From Lederbergia lenta NBRC 16444 (lineage in GTDB: Bacteria > Bacillota > Bacilli > Bacillales > Bacillaceae_C): a DNA stretch of 64,000 nucleotides. The notes under the pieces were generated by a model that was not told where the DNA came from, did no database searches, and was given only the letters and a program-made list of their open reading frames with translations. Below, piece after piece: positions 35,977 through 45,385 of this stretch (within the stretch, counting starts at the first letter, position 1; each line of letters begins with the position of its first letter). The stretch covers positions 60,451-124,450 of the forward strand of contig NZ_BCVC01000007.1 of NCBI RefSeq assembly GCF_001591545.1. Reading direction: 5' to 3'. The translations under genes were made by a program, and so were the position numbers.

Positions 35977-37004
35977 AATTCTCCCTTTCTATTCATTCGG
36001 ATTAGCAAGTAAATCAGATACGGCGCTCCGATTATTCCCGTTATGATGCCCACGGGAAATCTGACCACAAAGGCAAATTGTCCGATTAGATCTGCAGCCA
36101 AAACTAAATTAACGCCAACAAGACCTGCTGGAATTACATTTGAGTAGCCAACTCCAACTAGTCTTTTCGCGATTGGTCCAGAAAGGAAAGAGACAAAGGC
36201 TATTGGACCTGTCGTAGATGTAGCAAGAGATATCATACAGACAGAACTCAATATAAGTATCATTCTCGTCTTGTCCGTATCCACTCCGAGAGAAGTGGCA
36301 GACTGTTCTCCAAGTTCCAATATATTTAGATGCCTTCCTAGCATCATAACGATAGGCGCTAGGAGAATAACTGATATTACTAAAGGTGGAAGCTCATGCA
36401 TTTGAGAGCCGTTGAGGCTGCCACTTAGCCATCTAAGCGCTGCCGGAATGTCTCGTTCTGCCCCAATGAGTAGAAGATAGGACACCACAGCGTTAAGCAT
36501 AGCCTGTATACCTATTCCGATAAGAATTAATCGGCCAATTGAAAATGACTTCCCCCTAGATAATATGTAAATTAATGTTACTGTGGCAAGGCCAGCAATC
36601 ACCGAAACAATGGAAACGACCGCTCCGCTCGCATGAAGTATAACGATACAAAAAACAGCTGCCGCGCTCGATCCGGTGGTAATACCGATTACATTTGGGT
36701 TCGCAAGGGGATTACGCAACATAGTCTGGAAGGTGTTACCGGCAATTCCGAAAGCAAATCCAGCAAAAAGACCTGCCAGCATTCTCGGCAGACGTAGCTT
36801 ATTAACCGCAAAAGAGACACCTTGGATTTGCTCACCGGAAAGCGCACGGATCACATCTTTCATCGGATAAATGGTGTTGCCCAGTATAAGCATAGCACTA
36901 CATAGAATGCATGAAATTACCGCAAGAATGCTCGTAACAAGTATCCATCGGCGGTGTCTATGGCGTCTGCCGTCCATGATAAACTCAACAGATTTGTTTT
37001 TCAT
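35973..37004 (-). CDS. Iron-siderophore ABC transporter permease (FecD type)
   Basis: This 343-residue FecCD-family permease has about ten membrane helices and the family motifs LRLPRMLAGLFAGFAFGIAGNTFQ, RNPLANPNVIGITTGSSAAAVF and GPIAFVSFLSGPIAKRLVG. It pairs with the next permease to form the membrane channel. Its start overlaps the end of the preceding permease gene by four bases (ATGA). Confidence 0.9.
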   Translation of the reverse strand: MKNKSVEFIMDGRRHRHRRWILVTSILAVISCILCSAMLILGNTIYPMKDVIRALSGEQIQGVSFAVNKLRLPRMLAGLFAGFAFGIAGNTFQTMLRNPLANPNVIGITTGSSAAAVFCIVILHASGAVVSIVSVIAGLATVTLIYILSRGKSFSIGRLILIGIGIQAMLNAVVSYLLLIGAERDIPAALRWLSGSLNGSQMHELPPLVISVILLAPIVMMLGRHLNILELGEQSATSLGVDTDKTRMILILSSVCMISLATSTTGPIAFVSFLSGPIAKRLVGVGYSNVIPAGLVGVNLVLAADLIGQFAFVVRFPVGIITGIIGAPYLIYLLIRMNRKGEL

Positions 37005-38041
37005 AATGAACTCACTTTCGATCTCATAGCTAATATTATTAGTAACGGAGCCCCAATAAATGCTGTTACAACGCCGACCTCAAGCTCTCCTGGACTACCG
37101 ATGAGCCTGCCGCTTATATCTGATACAGTCAAAATGATTGCTCCTGAAATAGCTGACATTGGTATAACAAAACGCAGGTCGGGACCAAGGAGAAGCCGCA
37201 TGACGTGAGTCGATAATAGCCCGACAAAACCAATCGGGCCTGCCAATGCAGTAGCCGCACCGCATAAAAAAACAGCACCAAGAGCAGCAATAAGCCTCAG
37301 CACTCCTGTTCGAACACCCAGTCCGGTCGCAACATCATCCCCTAATGCCAGTGCATTTAGTGCTGAAGCAGAAAGAATAGCTATTAGTATCCCAATAATC
37401 AGGAAGGGGGAGAACGTAGCAATACCGTCCCAAGTTGCCGATCCGACGCTTCCCACTTGCCAAAACCTAAATTGGTCCATGACATGGGAGCGCGGAATCA
37501 TTATCGCAACAACCAAAGAAGAAAGGGCTGCACTTGTAGCTGCTCCCGCCAGAACAAGCTTAATGGGCGTCGCACCACTACGCCCCATAGAGCCAATTCC
37601 AAATACGAAAGTAGCAGTAATTGCAGCACCTGCTAAAGCTAGCCATATATATTGATTTGCACTACTTATATTCAAAAACGCCATTCCACAAACAACAAAC
37701 AATGATGCCCCTGTGTTAACCCCGAGTATACTCGGGTCCGCAATCGGATTACGAGTGACCGCTTGCATCAATGCTCCTGAAACTCCTAGTGCCCCACCGC
37801 AAAACAAACTGAATATCGTTCGAGAAATCCTCTTGCGAACCACGTTTGCTTCGTAAGAATCTATACTTTGGTGAAATAGACCGTCCATTACTCCATTAAA
37901 TCCTACCATTCGAGAACCTAAAACCAAGGAAGCAAACACGCATACGATGAGCAAGATAAAACTAATCACCAAGACTATCGCGAAATGCTTTGGAATATGT
38001 GAACTTAGCTGTTTACCCTTTGAAGCCAATAAACTATTCAT
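37001..38041 (-). CDS. Iron-siderophore ABC transporter permease (FecC type)
   Basis: This 346-residue FecCD-family permease carries GALGVSGALMQAVTRNPIADPSILGVNTGASLF and GPIGFVGLLSTHVMRLLLGPD (shown in parts: family-typical segments of both ends). It has about ten helices. It overlaps the binding-protein gene by eight bases, so all four genes are translationally coupled. Confidence 0.9.
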   Translation of the reverse strand: MNSLLASKGKQLSSHIPKHFAIVLVISFILLIVCVFASLVLGSRMVGFNGVMDGLFHQSIDSYEANVVRKRISRTIFSLFCGGALGVSGALMQAVTRNPIADPSILGVNTGASLFVVCGMAFLNISSANQYIWLALAGAAITATFVFGIGSMGRSGATPIKLVLAGAATSAALSSLVVAIMIPRSHVMDQFRFWQVGSVGSATWDGIATFSPFLIIGILIAILSASALNALALGDDVATGLGVRTGVLRLIAALGAVFLCGAATALAGPIGFVGLLSTHVMRLLLGPDLRFVIPMSAISGAIILTVSDISGRLIGSPGELEVGVVTAFIGAPLLIILAMRSKVSSL

Positions 38042-39077
38042 CTAACTTGTCAATAGCTCCTCCTATTAATTTCAGATACTCGTCGATCGTATAAGAAATT
38101 GAAAGTGGATTAGGGGTTCCCGCAGCTACTAAAGGCGTATCGCTCTCAATAAACGCAACAGAACCTCGCTCGATCGCCGGAATTTTACCTAACAGTGGAT
38201 CTGCTTTAAGGGCTTGATACAACTCGTCATTTCCATATCCAATTAATAGATCCGCATCGTAAAGGGCCTCAGCATTCTCAGCACTTAAATTCAAGGAGTA
38301 ACTAGTAGGGTCCGTAATTTTCTCCGTAACACTTTCAGGATAAATCATTCCCAACTCATATAGGAAAGAGACCCGAGAATCTGCAGGAGTATAAATATGC
38401 AATTTAGACATATCATCAGCTGAGAAGTTGACCCAAACTACTTTCTTACCATTAATCTGAGGATATTGACTTAGCTTTTCATTAACTAGGCCTTCGATGT
38501 CCTCTATGAGTTGCTCCCCTTCCGCTTTCATGCCCATCCCCGTTGCATTAAAGCTAACTTGTTCACGCCAAGTAGTAGCCCAAGGTGCGGTTGGATATGC
38601 CACAACTGGAGCGATTTGACTTAGTAGATCATAGTCTTCCTCTGTTATACCCGAGTAGGCTGCAAGAATGACGTCTGGTTTAGCATCTGAAATAGCCTCA
38701 AAGTCCAGACCGTCCGTATCTTGGAAAACATTGGGATTGGTTACGTCGAGTTCCTCAAGTTTTTCAGCTGTCCAAGGCAAAAGTCCACTGTCATCCTGCA
38801 CGCCGAAATTCGCTGCCGAAAAACCTACAGGTACAACTCCAAGAGCAAGAGCAACATCATGATTCCCCCATTGAACTGTAACAACTCGTTTAGGCTTGCT
38901 TGGTATTACAGATTCGCCAAAAGCATGCTCGATCACGATCTCTGAATTTGTATCTTTAGAAGAAGGTGTTTCTGTCAAAGTTGACCCAGGTTTTGAACTA
39001 GATTTGGCTGAACAACCAACCATAAATATAGCCAAAATAATAAATGTTATTAATAAATTTTTTCGTTTTGCGATCAT
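38034..39077 (-). CDS. Iron-siderophore binding lipoprotein
   Basis: This 347-residue precursor has a lipoprotein signal peptide ending MVGC, then a low-complexity serine-rich linker. The FecB/PeriBP fold follows, with PKRVVTVQWGNHDVALALGV and KPDVILAAYSG. It is closest in style to binding proteins for hydroxamate or citrate-type siderophores, but the ligand cannot be assigned. ATG 39077 has AAGG/AGGG upstream. A perfect Fur box lies about 180 bases upstream and a strong 16-bp hairpin lies in the 5' leader. Confidence 0.88.
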   Translation of the reverse strand: MIAKRKNLLITFIILAIFMVGCSAKSSSKPGSTLTETPSSKDTNSEIVIEHAFGESVIPSKPKRVVTVQWGNHDVALALGVVPVGFSAANFGVQDDSGLLPWTAEKLEELDVTNPNVFQDTDGLDFEAISDAKPDVILAAYSGITEEDYDLLSQIAPVVAYPTAPWATTWREQVSFNATGMGMKAEGEQLIEDIEGLVNEKLSQYPQINGKKVVWVNFSADDMSKLHIYTPADSRVSFLYELGMIYPESVTEKITDPTSYSLNLSAENAEALYDADLLIGYGNDELYQALKADPLLGKIPAIERGSVAFIESDTPLVAAGTPNPLSISYTIDEYLKLIGGAIDKLDE

Positions 39078-39121
39078 TACATACCCTACCTTATTAATAA
39101 ATGTATTTTTAAATTAGTGCT

Positions 39122-39156
39122 AATTAACATTGTGGAGCAACTCCACAATGTTAATT
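39122..39156. repeat. 16-bp perfect hairpin in the siderophore operon leader
   Basis: AATTAACATTGTGGAG and CTCCACAATGTTAATT are exact complements separated by CAA. In the operon's direction no T run follows, so it is not a terminator for it; on the plus strand it is followed by TTTT. It lies between the Fur box and the start codon, within or near the 5' untranslated region. Confidence 0.7.
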
Positions 39157-39255
39157 TTTAGAACCATTCAGTAAAGAATGTTTTACTTTCTACAATGAAT
39201 AAACAGCAGTAATTGGATGAATCTTAATATATCAAACTCCTTTTCTACTTAATAT

Positions 39256-39270
39256 TGATAATCATTATCA
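39256..39270. promoter_or_regulatory. Perfect Fur box
   Basis: TGATAATCATTATCA matches the 7-1-7 Fur consensus at every position, and the symmetry extends two bases on each side. It would repress the siderophore operon when iron is sufficient. Confidence 0.92.
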
Positions 39271-39466
39271 ATTAGTTTACATTTCCTTTCATTTATTGTC
39301 AATTAGAATCTTTTGATTTTTTCGAGATGTATGGGTGTTTTATCTGGTTCATTCATGAGTTTCGTAAGCACAATCGAAATAAAGTTAACAAATTATAATA
39401 GATAATAAAAATAAAGTTAGACACAGGATTGATCAAATATCTATGCAAAGATTATTTTCACAGAAA

Positions 39467-39504
39467 AAAAGCCCTTATCTAGTGATCGCGATAAGAGCTT
39501 TTCA
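39467..39504 (-). terminator. Terminator of the DUF3298 lipoprotein gene
   Basis: On the minus strand arms AAGCTCTTATC and GATAAGGGCTT are followed by seven T. It lies about 95 bases after the stop at 39597. The remaining sequence in 39271-39596 has no gene. Confidence 0.8.
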
Positions 39505-39596
39505 GTAATTGTTATATTCATGTTAGTGTTTTGTGGACTGTGTGACACCTTCTTTTGCATCTAATCCATGAAAGAAAATTTCCTACCGCCATTTTT

Positions 39597-40793
39597 TTAT
39601 TCTAATGTGAAGGTCTCAATCACTTCTCGAAGATCTTCATTTAACATATGAGTGAATTCATTTTGAAGTTCGTGTAATTCTCCACCTTCCCAAAATTCTG
39701 GTGGAACCTCCATAATAGAATTCCATACAAAGGTTTTTCCATTTTGGCTGGCAATAAAATTCATCGGTCCAAATTCCTCGTCTCCATCCGATTCCGTATC
39801 TAGTACACTTACACTAAAAATATTGCTTATTTCTTTCCCGTTATGCATGAATTGAAAGTCATAGCTGGTTTCTGCTGCAACATTCCAATCACCTTCTTTG
39901 ACAATGAACCTCCCTTCCCAAGATGAAGGGAGACGAAGGGTGAAATGGTAATCATCGTTTTTATACACAATGTCATTCTTTTTCTCCTCTGTTGCCTTAT
40001 CGATTTTTTCCCAGCTCACTTCCACCCCAACTACCCCTGCCGCATTCGGAAAGAGGCTATAAAATTGCTTATAAAGGATGATCGAGTCCTCCGTCAATGA
40101 AAAAGCATAGTAATTTTCAACAGTTGGCTCGGTTTCTCCTTTCACACTCGTTTTGTAAGTAAATGGAGCAGGATCCTCACGATATTCCGCAAACTGGTCA
40201 CCATGAATTAGCTCGTCGGCTACTAATTTTGATACTATTTGGAGATTTGTATCTCTCCTCTTTAATACTTCTTCGAGGTCAAGCAGTTGCTGATTCTTTA
40301 AGTCATAGTTAAAGGCATAACTTTGTGACATTCCACTGGCTCCACCCATATAGATACGTATATTAAAATAAATGGAGACAAAGTCGTCTGTGATCACCGG
40401 CTTCTCAAAGAATACATGATAAGAGTATTTAAGATTCGTACCCAATCCATCCTCATAGATATCTTCTATAATCTCTTTTGCTGCCTTTTGACTATTTTTA
40501 AACTGGGATTGCATTTCCTTTGACAAAAGCTCATCTACTGGAGCATAGGAGAAAGAGGGGTACTCAATCTCGATTTCGAATTCTTCTTGTTTATCTTCCA
40601 ATTTAACTGTCTCATATTTGCTTAAATTTGGAGACTGTTGTTCCAACTTATCTTTGACTTTTCCCTTCGCAGCAGTCTTTTCTACTTTCGTGTCTTCATT
40701 ATCCACGGATTCACTTGCCTGTTGCTTATTGCCTTGAGGGCTACACCCAACTAGTAAAAACAATAACAGGATCCAAGTTGTCATTTTCTCCAT
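39597..40793 (-). CDS. Lipoprotein with DUF4163/DUF3298-type (RsiV-like) domain
   Basis: From the ATG at 40793 the protein has 398 residues, begins with a lipoprotein signal peptide (LLFLLVGC), a lysine/glutamate-rich linker, then a RsiV/PdaC-like DUF4163-DUF3298 region (EIEIEYPSFSY, IYMGGASGMSQSYAFNYDL, DLEEVLKRRD). A second domain of about 120 residues follows. The frame is open for another 45 codons to 40928, but that stretch has no ribosome binding site and would bury the signal peptide. The domain binds lysozyme in RsiV; the ligand here is unknown. The gap 40794-41096 has no other gene. Confidence 0.75.
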   Translation of the reverse strand: MEKMTTWILLLFLLVGCSPQGNKQQASESVDNEDTKVEKTAAKGKVKDKLEQQSPNLSKYETVKLEDKQEEFEIEIEYPSFSYAPVDELLSKEMQSQFKNSQKAAKEIIEDIYEDGLGTNLKYSYHVFFEKPVITDDFVSIYFNIRIYMGGASGMSQSYAFNYDLKNQQLLDLEEVLKRRDTNLQIVSKLVADELIHGDQFAEYREDPAPFTYKTSVKGETEPTVENYYAFSLTEDSIILYKQFYSLFPNAAGVVGVEVSWEKIDKATEEKKNDIVYKNDDYHFTLRLPSSWEGRFIVKEGDWNVAAETSYDFQFMHNGKEISNIFSVSVLDTESDGDEEFGPMNFIASQNGKTFVWNSIMEVPPEFWEGGELHELQNEFTHMLNEDLREVIETFTLE

Positions 40794-41096
40794 TTTGTCA
40801 TAACTCCATTTCAATTGATCTATCATTATTATCGGTAGTTTAGATAAACCTTTCAAGAAACGCTTAGAAAGTTTGTCGAAGAGTAAAGAATCTATATCTT
40901 TTTCGCATCCTTCCAACTCTTTTTTCATCCATGTAGAAAAGACACTTTTATTCCAAATTACCCCAATTTACCAATTATTTTGGATACCTTATTCTATTTG
41001 CTCAAAATCCAATTTCTTCTCTTTTAAATCTATGTCAATGTTATAATTTTCTTAAGACCGACCAAGAGAAGTTGATAGCAAAGGAGTCATAAATTA

Positions 41097-41546
41097 TTGC
41101 AAAAATCAATCGAGAGTAAATTAGGAACCTTTATACATAATGAGCATTTAAAGTCTTTTAAACTAGAAAGTGGTCCTATCCATTGGTCATTGAATGAAAA
41201 TCATGTCAGCTTGGAAGAAACGATTAAAAGAGCCGAAACACTATTTTCAGTTTTAGAGGAGTTTAATATAGAAGCAAAAATAGCCATTGCAAAGGAATTA
41301 ATCGTTTATAAAAATGAGTTTTGGCCTGAATATGACGAAGATGATGAAACATTAGATTGGGATGCTGTAGACGCTGGAGCATACGATACAACCTTAGAGG
41401 AGTTTTGCCACGCTATCACCCTTTTGGATATCGAGATAAACGAAAAGAGCATCTATTTGGAATATGATGATGGGGATTTATTTGGTGGGCATAGAATCCA
41501 TGCTACCTTTGATTACGATTACAAACTTCTAAAGGCTGCTATTTAA
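41097..41546 (+). CDS. DUF2262-type protein
   Basis: The 149-residue acidic soluble protein starts at TTG 41097 with GGAG ten bases upstream. Its C-terminus, YDDGDLFGGHRIHATFDYD, fits the DUF2262 motif (D-G-x-L-F-x-G-H). The protein lies 21 bases before a DUF6985-type gene, so the two form an operon. DUF2262 proteins often occur among polymorphic-toxin immunity genes, but no toxin gene is near. Function here is inference. Confidence 0.65.
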   Translation: MQKSIESKLGTFIHNEHLKSFKLESGPIHWSLNENHVSLEETIKRAETLFSVLEEFNIEAKIAIAKELIVYKNEFWPEYDEDDETLDWDAVDAGAYDTTLEEFCHAITLLDIEINEKSIYLEYDDGDLFGGHRIHATFDYDYKLLKAAI

Positions 41547-41567
41547 AGGACAAAAGGAGAGGTATAG

Positions 41568-42044
41568 ATGATTGAAAATATACAAGAAACAAAATACGGG
41601 ATAGAGGGAACGACATATTCCAAGCTATTTGATAAACACATTCGAGTTTGGCTTGAAGATGGAGTAGATTTAGAGTATGGACGTTTTTGTGTAGATGCTT
41701 TAAATCACTTGAATGATAAGCTCATAGATGAGATATGCAGAGCTGCCATTGCCTATTGCGAAGATTTTTGCGATGCTATAGGACAAGAGCCACCTAAAAT
41801 TGAAAAAGCGAGAGACATTTTGAATTATATAGATCCAACAGGATTAATCGTGGATGAACCAAGAGATCCGCATAAACCCGTTATCCATTTAGAAGGAAAT
41901 TGTGAATGGGAAGTGGAGCATGGCATCGAATTCATTATTCGTGAAGATCAATTGCTTTATCTTTCCTCCTTTAATGGGATGGGCGCTTGGGATGAACCAG
42001 AATCGTACAAAGACTCCTATAATTATGCGTATAAAGCGATTTGA
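41568..42044 (+). CDS. DUF6985-type protein
   Basis: The 158-residue acidic protein has the C-terminal pattern CEWEVEHGIEFIIRED followed by LLYLSSFNGMGAW, as seen in DUF6985 proteins. It starts at ATG 41568 behind GGAGAGG. It is paired with the DUF2262-type gene. The family is poorly known and frequently sits in immunity-gene arrays; I cannot assign a role. Confidence 0.6.
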   Translation: MIENIQETKYGIEGTTYSKLFDKHIRVWLEDGVDLEYGRFCVDALNHLNDKLIDEICRAAIAYCEDFCDAIGQEPPKIEKARDILNYIDPTGLIVDEPRDPHKPVIHLEGNCEWEVEHGIEFIIREDQLLYLSSFNGMGAWDEPESYKDSYNYAYKAI

Positions 42045-42175
42045 ATTGATCTTTTACGTGTCTACTTGCTTATTGTATTAAACCTTAGTTCAAATCCAGA
42101 ATTAGGCATTTCTTCCGTTGATTTTTAATTGATTAATAGGAATTGTATATTCCCAGTAAGATTAGAAATCCTTTT

Positions 42176-42222
42176 AAAAAAATAGGGTACGAAATGATAG
42201 ACATTTCTATCCCCTATTTCCT
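42176..42222 (+). terminator. Terminator after the DUF2262/DUF6985 pair
   Basis: AAATAGGG and CCCCTATTT arms enclose an inner GAAATG/CATTTC pairing, with flanking A and T-rich sequence. The rest of the 42045-42371 gap shows no gene. Confidence 0.65.
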
Positions 42223-42371
42223 TTGCTAATTTAACGTTTTATTTATTAAAAATCGATCAAAATATGGACACGAACTTTTCGCCCCCCTCTTAAATCTTGA
42301 TGAGATAGGGTTTCTATCGAAAAATTACATCATGCCACCTGTAAATCATTTTCTTCTATATTCTATGAGAA

Positions 42372-42968
42372 TTAATTACTTCTTTTCTGTTTTTCAATAA
42401 ACTCATCTTTCGTTAGCCCATATAATATAAAATCTAAATATTGCCCATTTAAATACACAACTTGTCGACGAACACCTTCTTGGACACAGCCAAGTTTTTT
42501 CATCATTTTTGCAGAACCTTCATTTCCTTCAAGAACATAGTCATTAAATTTATTAAGCCTTCTTTCAAGGAATGCATACTTTAAAAGAATTTTCATCGCA
42601 CTTGTTCCATACCCGCTACCACGGTACTCTTTATCAATCACTATTCCAATACTAAACGTGCCATTTCTCTCGTCAATACTATTTAAATTAATACCACCTA
42701 TACTTTTACACTCTAAATTTTCAATAGTAAACATTATTCGTCCATTAGTTGAAGTGAAATCGGCATTTTCCTCAGTGAATTTTTTTGAGCCTGCAATAGT
42801 AGGCGGTAACTCAATCGTACATTCTAAAAAACGACGTGCAGGAGTATCAAAGTTACTAATATAGTCCCCTTCCCAATCTTCCGGCTGAATTGCACGCAAT
42901 CTAACTTTATCATCTTGCCAAAAATAATTGCTATAATCTATTTCTCGTATTGGATTTTTCATAGCCAT
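42372..42968 (-). CDS. GNAT-family N-acetyltransferase (RimJ/RimL-like)
   Basis: The 198-residue protein has the GNAT fold: VRLRAIQPEDWEGDY at the start, IGIVIDKEYRGSGYGTSAM as the acetyl-CoA loop (motif A), and a typical NEGSAKMMKKLGCVQEGVRRQ motif B. RimJ/RimL-type enzymes acetylate N-termini or small molecules. ATG 42962 has better spacing from AAGGAG than 42968. It is 47 bases from another GNAT gene on the same strand. Confidence 0.8.
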   Translation of the reverse strand: MAMKNPIREIDYSNYFWQDDKVRLRAIQPEDWEGDYISNFDTPARRFLECTIELPPTIAGSKKFTEENADFTSTNGRIMFTIENLECKSIGGINLNSIDERNGTFSIGIVIDKEYRGSGYGTSAMKILLKYAFLERRLNKFNDYVLEGNEGSAKMMKKLGCVQEGVRRQVVYLNGQYLDFILYGLTKDEFIEKQKRSN

Positions 42969-43015
42969 AAAACTCCTTATTTTTACGATAGGTTACACAT
43001 ATTGGTTCTTGGTAT

Positions 43016-43918
43016 TTACCTATTTCTATAGGGCAAATGAAATGTGGTTTGTTCCATCCCCGGATGGAAACCAAGATTGAAATATAAAGATTCTGCTGGG
43101 TTTCCAGCGGTAACAAAAAGGCGCACAACATCATACTCCTCAAACAATACAGTTAATGCCTTTTTTAATAACTTAGTTGCGATTTGTTTGCCACGGTATT
43201 GGGGAATTACTGAAATATTCGATATTAAAGGCAGATCTTCCCATAAAGATACTAAGCAAACTGCAATAATGTTTCCATTAGATTCATCAAATACGATGCT
43301 GGATGAAGCCCGCAAGATTTCCTCTTTATTATGTGTAAAATAATATTCCAGATCTTGTTTCTGTTGTTCAAGCGTATTCTTTTCTGGATAGCCAATACTA
43401 TCCGCGCCTGAATAAGCATTAAAACAAGAATGAGCCATTTTATCTAAATGCTCTAAAGTTGGTAGTTCAACAATAAATTCATCTCCTACATCTTGTGATT
43501 CAAATATTTCAGTCGGCCTTATCATCACGCGCCTCGTTTCAGTAGGTAAAAAACCTAATCGCAAAAAATGTTCCGTTTGATAGGGTAATATCCCATATAC
43601 ACGGATGGGTTCATTCAAATTAGAATATTGTATTAAAAGCTGTTTTAATTTCAGCAATACTTGATTTATGTCAGTAAAGGGAGGTTCTAAGAAAAAGAAC
43701 GATAATGAATTTGGTTCAATGCAAATCCCGCCAATTCTTTGCTCCCTTAGTGTAATCCAGTAACAAGGGTCATTCTCCTCAACAATAGCTACTCTTCTCT
43801 CCCAGCTTTGTCTGAAAAAGATATTTTCTCCATATGTTGTATAATGTACTGCGAATTCCCGGTGATCAGCCTTTACTATCGCAAACTCTTCATTTATTAA
43901 ATAATAAGAACCAAACAT
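43016..43918 (-). CDS. Two-part GNAT-family acetyltransferase
   Basis: The 300-residue protein starts behind GGGAGGGG. The C-terminal GNAT domain (about residues 145-295) has ISNISVIPQYRGKQIATKLLKKAL and RLFVTAGNPAESLYFNLGFHPG. The N-terminal 140 residues are a degenerate second GNAT-like half. The substrate is unknown. It is part of a run of three GNAT genes on the minus strand. Confidence 0.75.
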   Translation of the reverse strand: MFGSYYLINEEFAIVKADHREFAVHYTTYGENIFFRQSWERRVAIVEENDPCYWITLREQRIGGICIEPNSLSFFFLEPPFTDINQVLLKLKQLLIQYSNLNEPIRVYGILPYQTEHFLRLGFLPTETRRVMIRPTEIFESQDVGDEFIVELPTLEHLDKMAHSCFNAYSGADSIGYPEKNTLEQQKQDLEYYFTHNKEEILRASSSIVFDESNGNIIAVCLVSLWEDLPLISNISVIPQYRGKQIATKLLKKALTVLFEEYDVVRLFVTAGNPAESLYFNLGFHPGMEQTTFHLPYRNR

Positions 43919-44051
43919 CGATATATACCCCTCCCATGCCGAGAACTTACATTCATATTACCCAATAAATTGGTACCTAGATTTCACTAAAGATAAGCGC
44001 CAGATTGTTTTAGCAAAATCCTCCACTATCTTATTAACGGCGGCCACCAAA

Positions 44052-44933
44052 TTAGCTGTAAAAGTAAAAGTTATAGTGTGAATGCTGTTCAAAACCCACT
44101 GACCTATAAAAGGGGTCATCTGAGATAACGTACGATTTTTTTGCACCTAAGGAATAACTTCTTTTCAACGCCTCTAACAGCACTGCTCTCCCAAGTCCCG
44201 TATGACGGTAATCTGGAATCGCACATACTGGTTCTACATAGGAATAATCAGTATTCGGGCTATACCAGCAACCACAGTAGGCGACATACTCACCTTTTTC
44301 ATTTTCTGCTACAGTATGTAGGTATGAATTTAAATGTGGCGCAGACAGCATTCTTTTTTGTCTATTAATAGTTATTTCATCATTAGGCATATTTCCTTCG
44401 TTTTCAAATCCTTTCCATAACAATTGCTGATGTTTATACAAATCCGTTTTAGCATTAAGATTCTTTATTACGATGCCTTTAGGAAAAGAGTAATTAAAAT
44501 CAAACCCCTCAAATGTGCACGCAAGTATGTTTTCAGTATTGGCATTCTTTATAAACCCTTGCCCCAATAAGAAATCTCTTGTATCGCTATCAGCATCATT
44601 AACTGCAATGCCAAGCCCATTCTCATCACTGAAATTATCAATCGCATAGTCTAATATTTCCTTTTCAAGTTCTTCATAGCCTTTTTTAACCGCATAAAAT
44701 GCCTCTCCAAAATAATGATCGTACGTCGTCATCCCGATCAACTCATTATTACTACTAAACCATAAGCCTATTTTATTCGCTAAATCATGATTAAACTCAG
44801 GATGAAACACCATCCATTCCCATCTTGCCCAATTCTAATTTATATGTTTGCGATCATCTCGTGATAATTCAATCAGGAAATTACAGACTGTGTCATAGTA
44901 AGAGCTATTAAAATTGCTAAATACAGTTTTCAT
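44052..44933 (-). pseudogene. GNAT-family acetyltransferase gene with an in-frame amber codon
   Basis: A strong start (AGGAGG, then ATG at 44933) opens a GNAT frame that reads MKTVFSNFNSSYYD onwards, meets TAG at 44837-44835 (codon 33), and continues in the same frame with NWARWEWMVFHPEF to the stop at 44052. The context H-I-N-stop-N-W suggests TGG changed to TAG. Full length would be 293 residues. The C-terminal GNAT domain has PVCAIPDYRHTGLGRAVLLEAL. A 253-residue product from ATG 44813 is possible but has no ribosome binding site. Confidence 0.75.
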
Positions 44934-45079
44934 TAAAATCCTCCTAAAATACTGCCTCTGAAAATGGAAGCTGACAGTATGTTACCTTTGATTGCTATCA
45001 CTTTCTCACTTCAACCTAATTGTAAAGTAATCAATATTCCACCTATATATATAAAATAGTTTATAATTGTTTTTTGCAC

Positions 45080-45119
45080 AAAAAGGCTCGTGAGTTTTAT
45101 ATCTCACGAGCCTTTAAAC
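45080..45119. terminator. Terminator between the CD3324 gene and the GNAT gene
   Basis: Perfect 13-bp arms AAAGGCTCGTGAG and CTCACGAGCCTTT with an eight-base loop. It directly follows the CD3324-type gene, whose stop is at 45119. Confidence 0.85.
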
Positions 45120-45385
45120 TATTTTTTTGAGTAGACAATTTTTTTAATGCTATCATATGAAAGAAAATATAGTTCCATAAGTTCGTTAATTGTTGCACCA
45201 TCACGGAACTTTCGGTAAATTTCATCGTTTCTGCGGCTCAAAGTTTCTTTATACCCTGACTTTTCTCCCCACTTCTTGCGATCACCTTCTGCCTTTGGAA
45301 TATACACCAGTTCTCCCTGAACATGCTTTTGTATTTCCTTAAGAAGATCTTCTGGAAAAATAGAATGTGCTTTTATAGGTTTCAT
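45119..45385 (-). CDS. CD3324-family small DNA-binding-like protein
   Basis: The 88-residue protein has PEDLLKEIQKHVQGELVYIPK at the N-terminus and RRNDEIYRKFRDGATINELMELYFLS with a Mor/HTH-like C-terminal segment (YDSIKKIVY). This is the CD3324 (Mor-like) pattern. The start is behind AAGGAGCGGAG. A regulatory role is suggested by the fold only. A structured leader lies upstream. Confidence 0.7.
   Translation of the reverse strand: MKPIKAHSIFPEDLLKEIQKHVQGELVYIPKAEGDRKKWGEKSGYKETLSRRNDEIYRKFRDGATINELMELYFLSYDSIKKIVYSKK

Noticed and set aside
40794..40928. N-terminal extension of the DUF3298 lipoprotein
   Set aside because: It would place the signal peptide 45 residues inside the protein and has no ribosome binding site.
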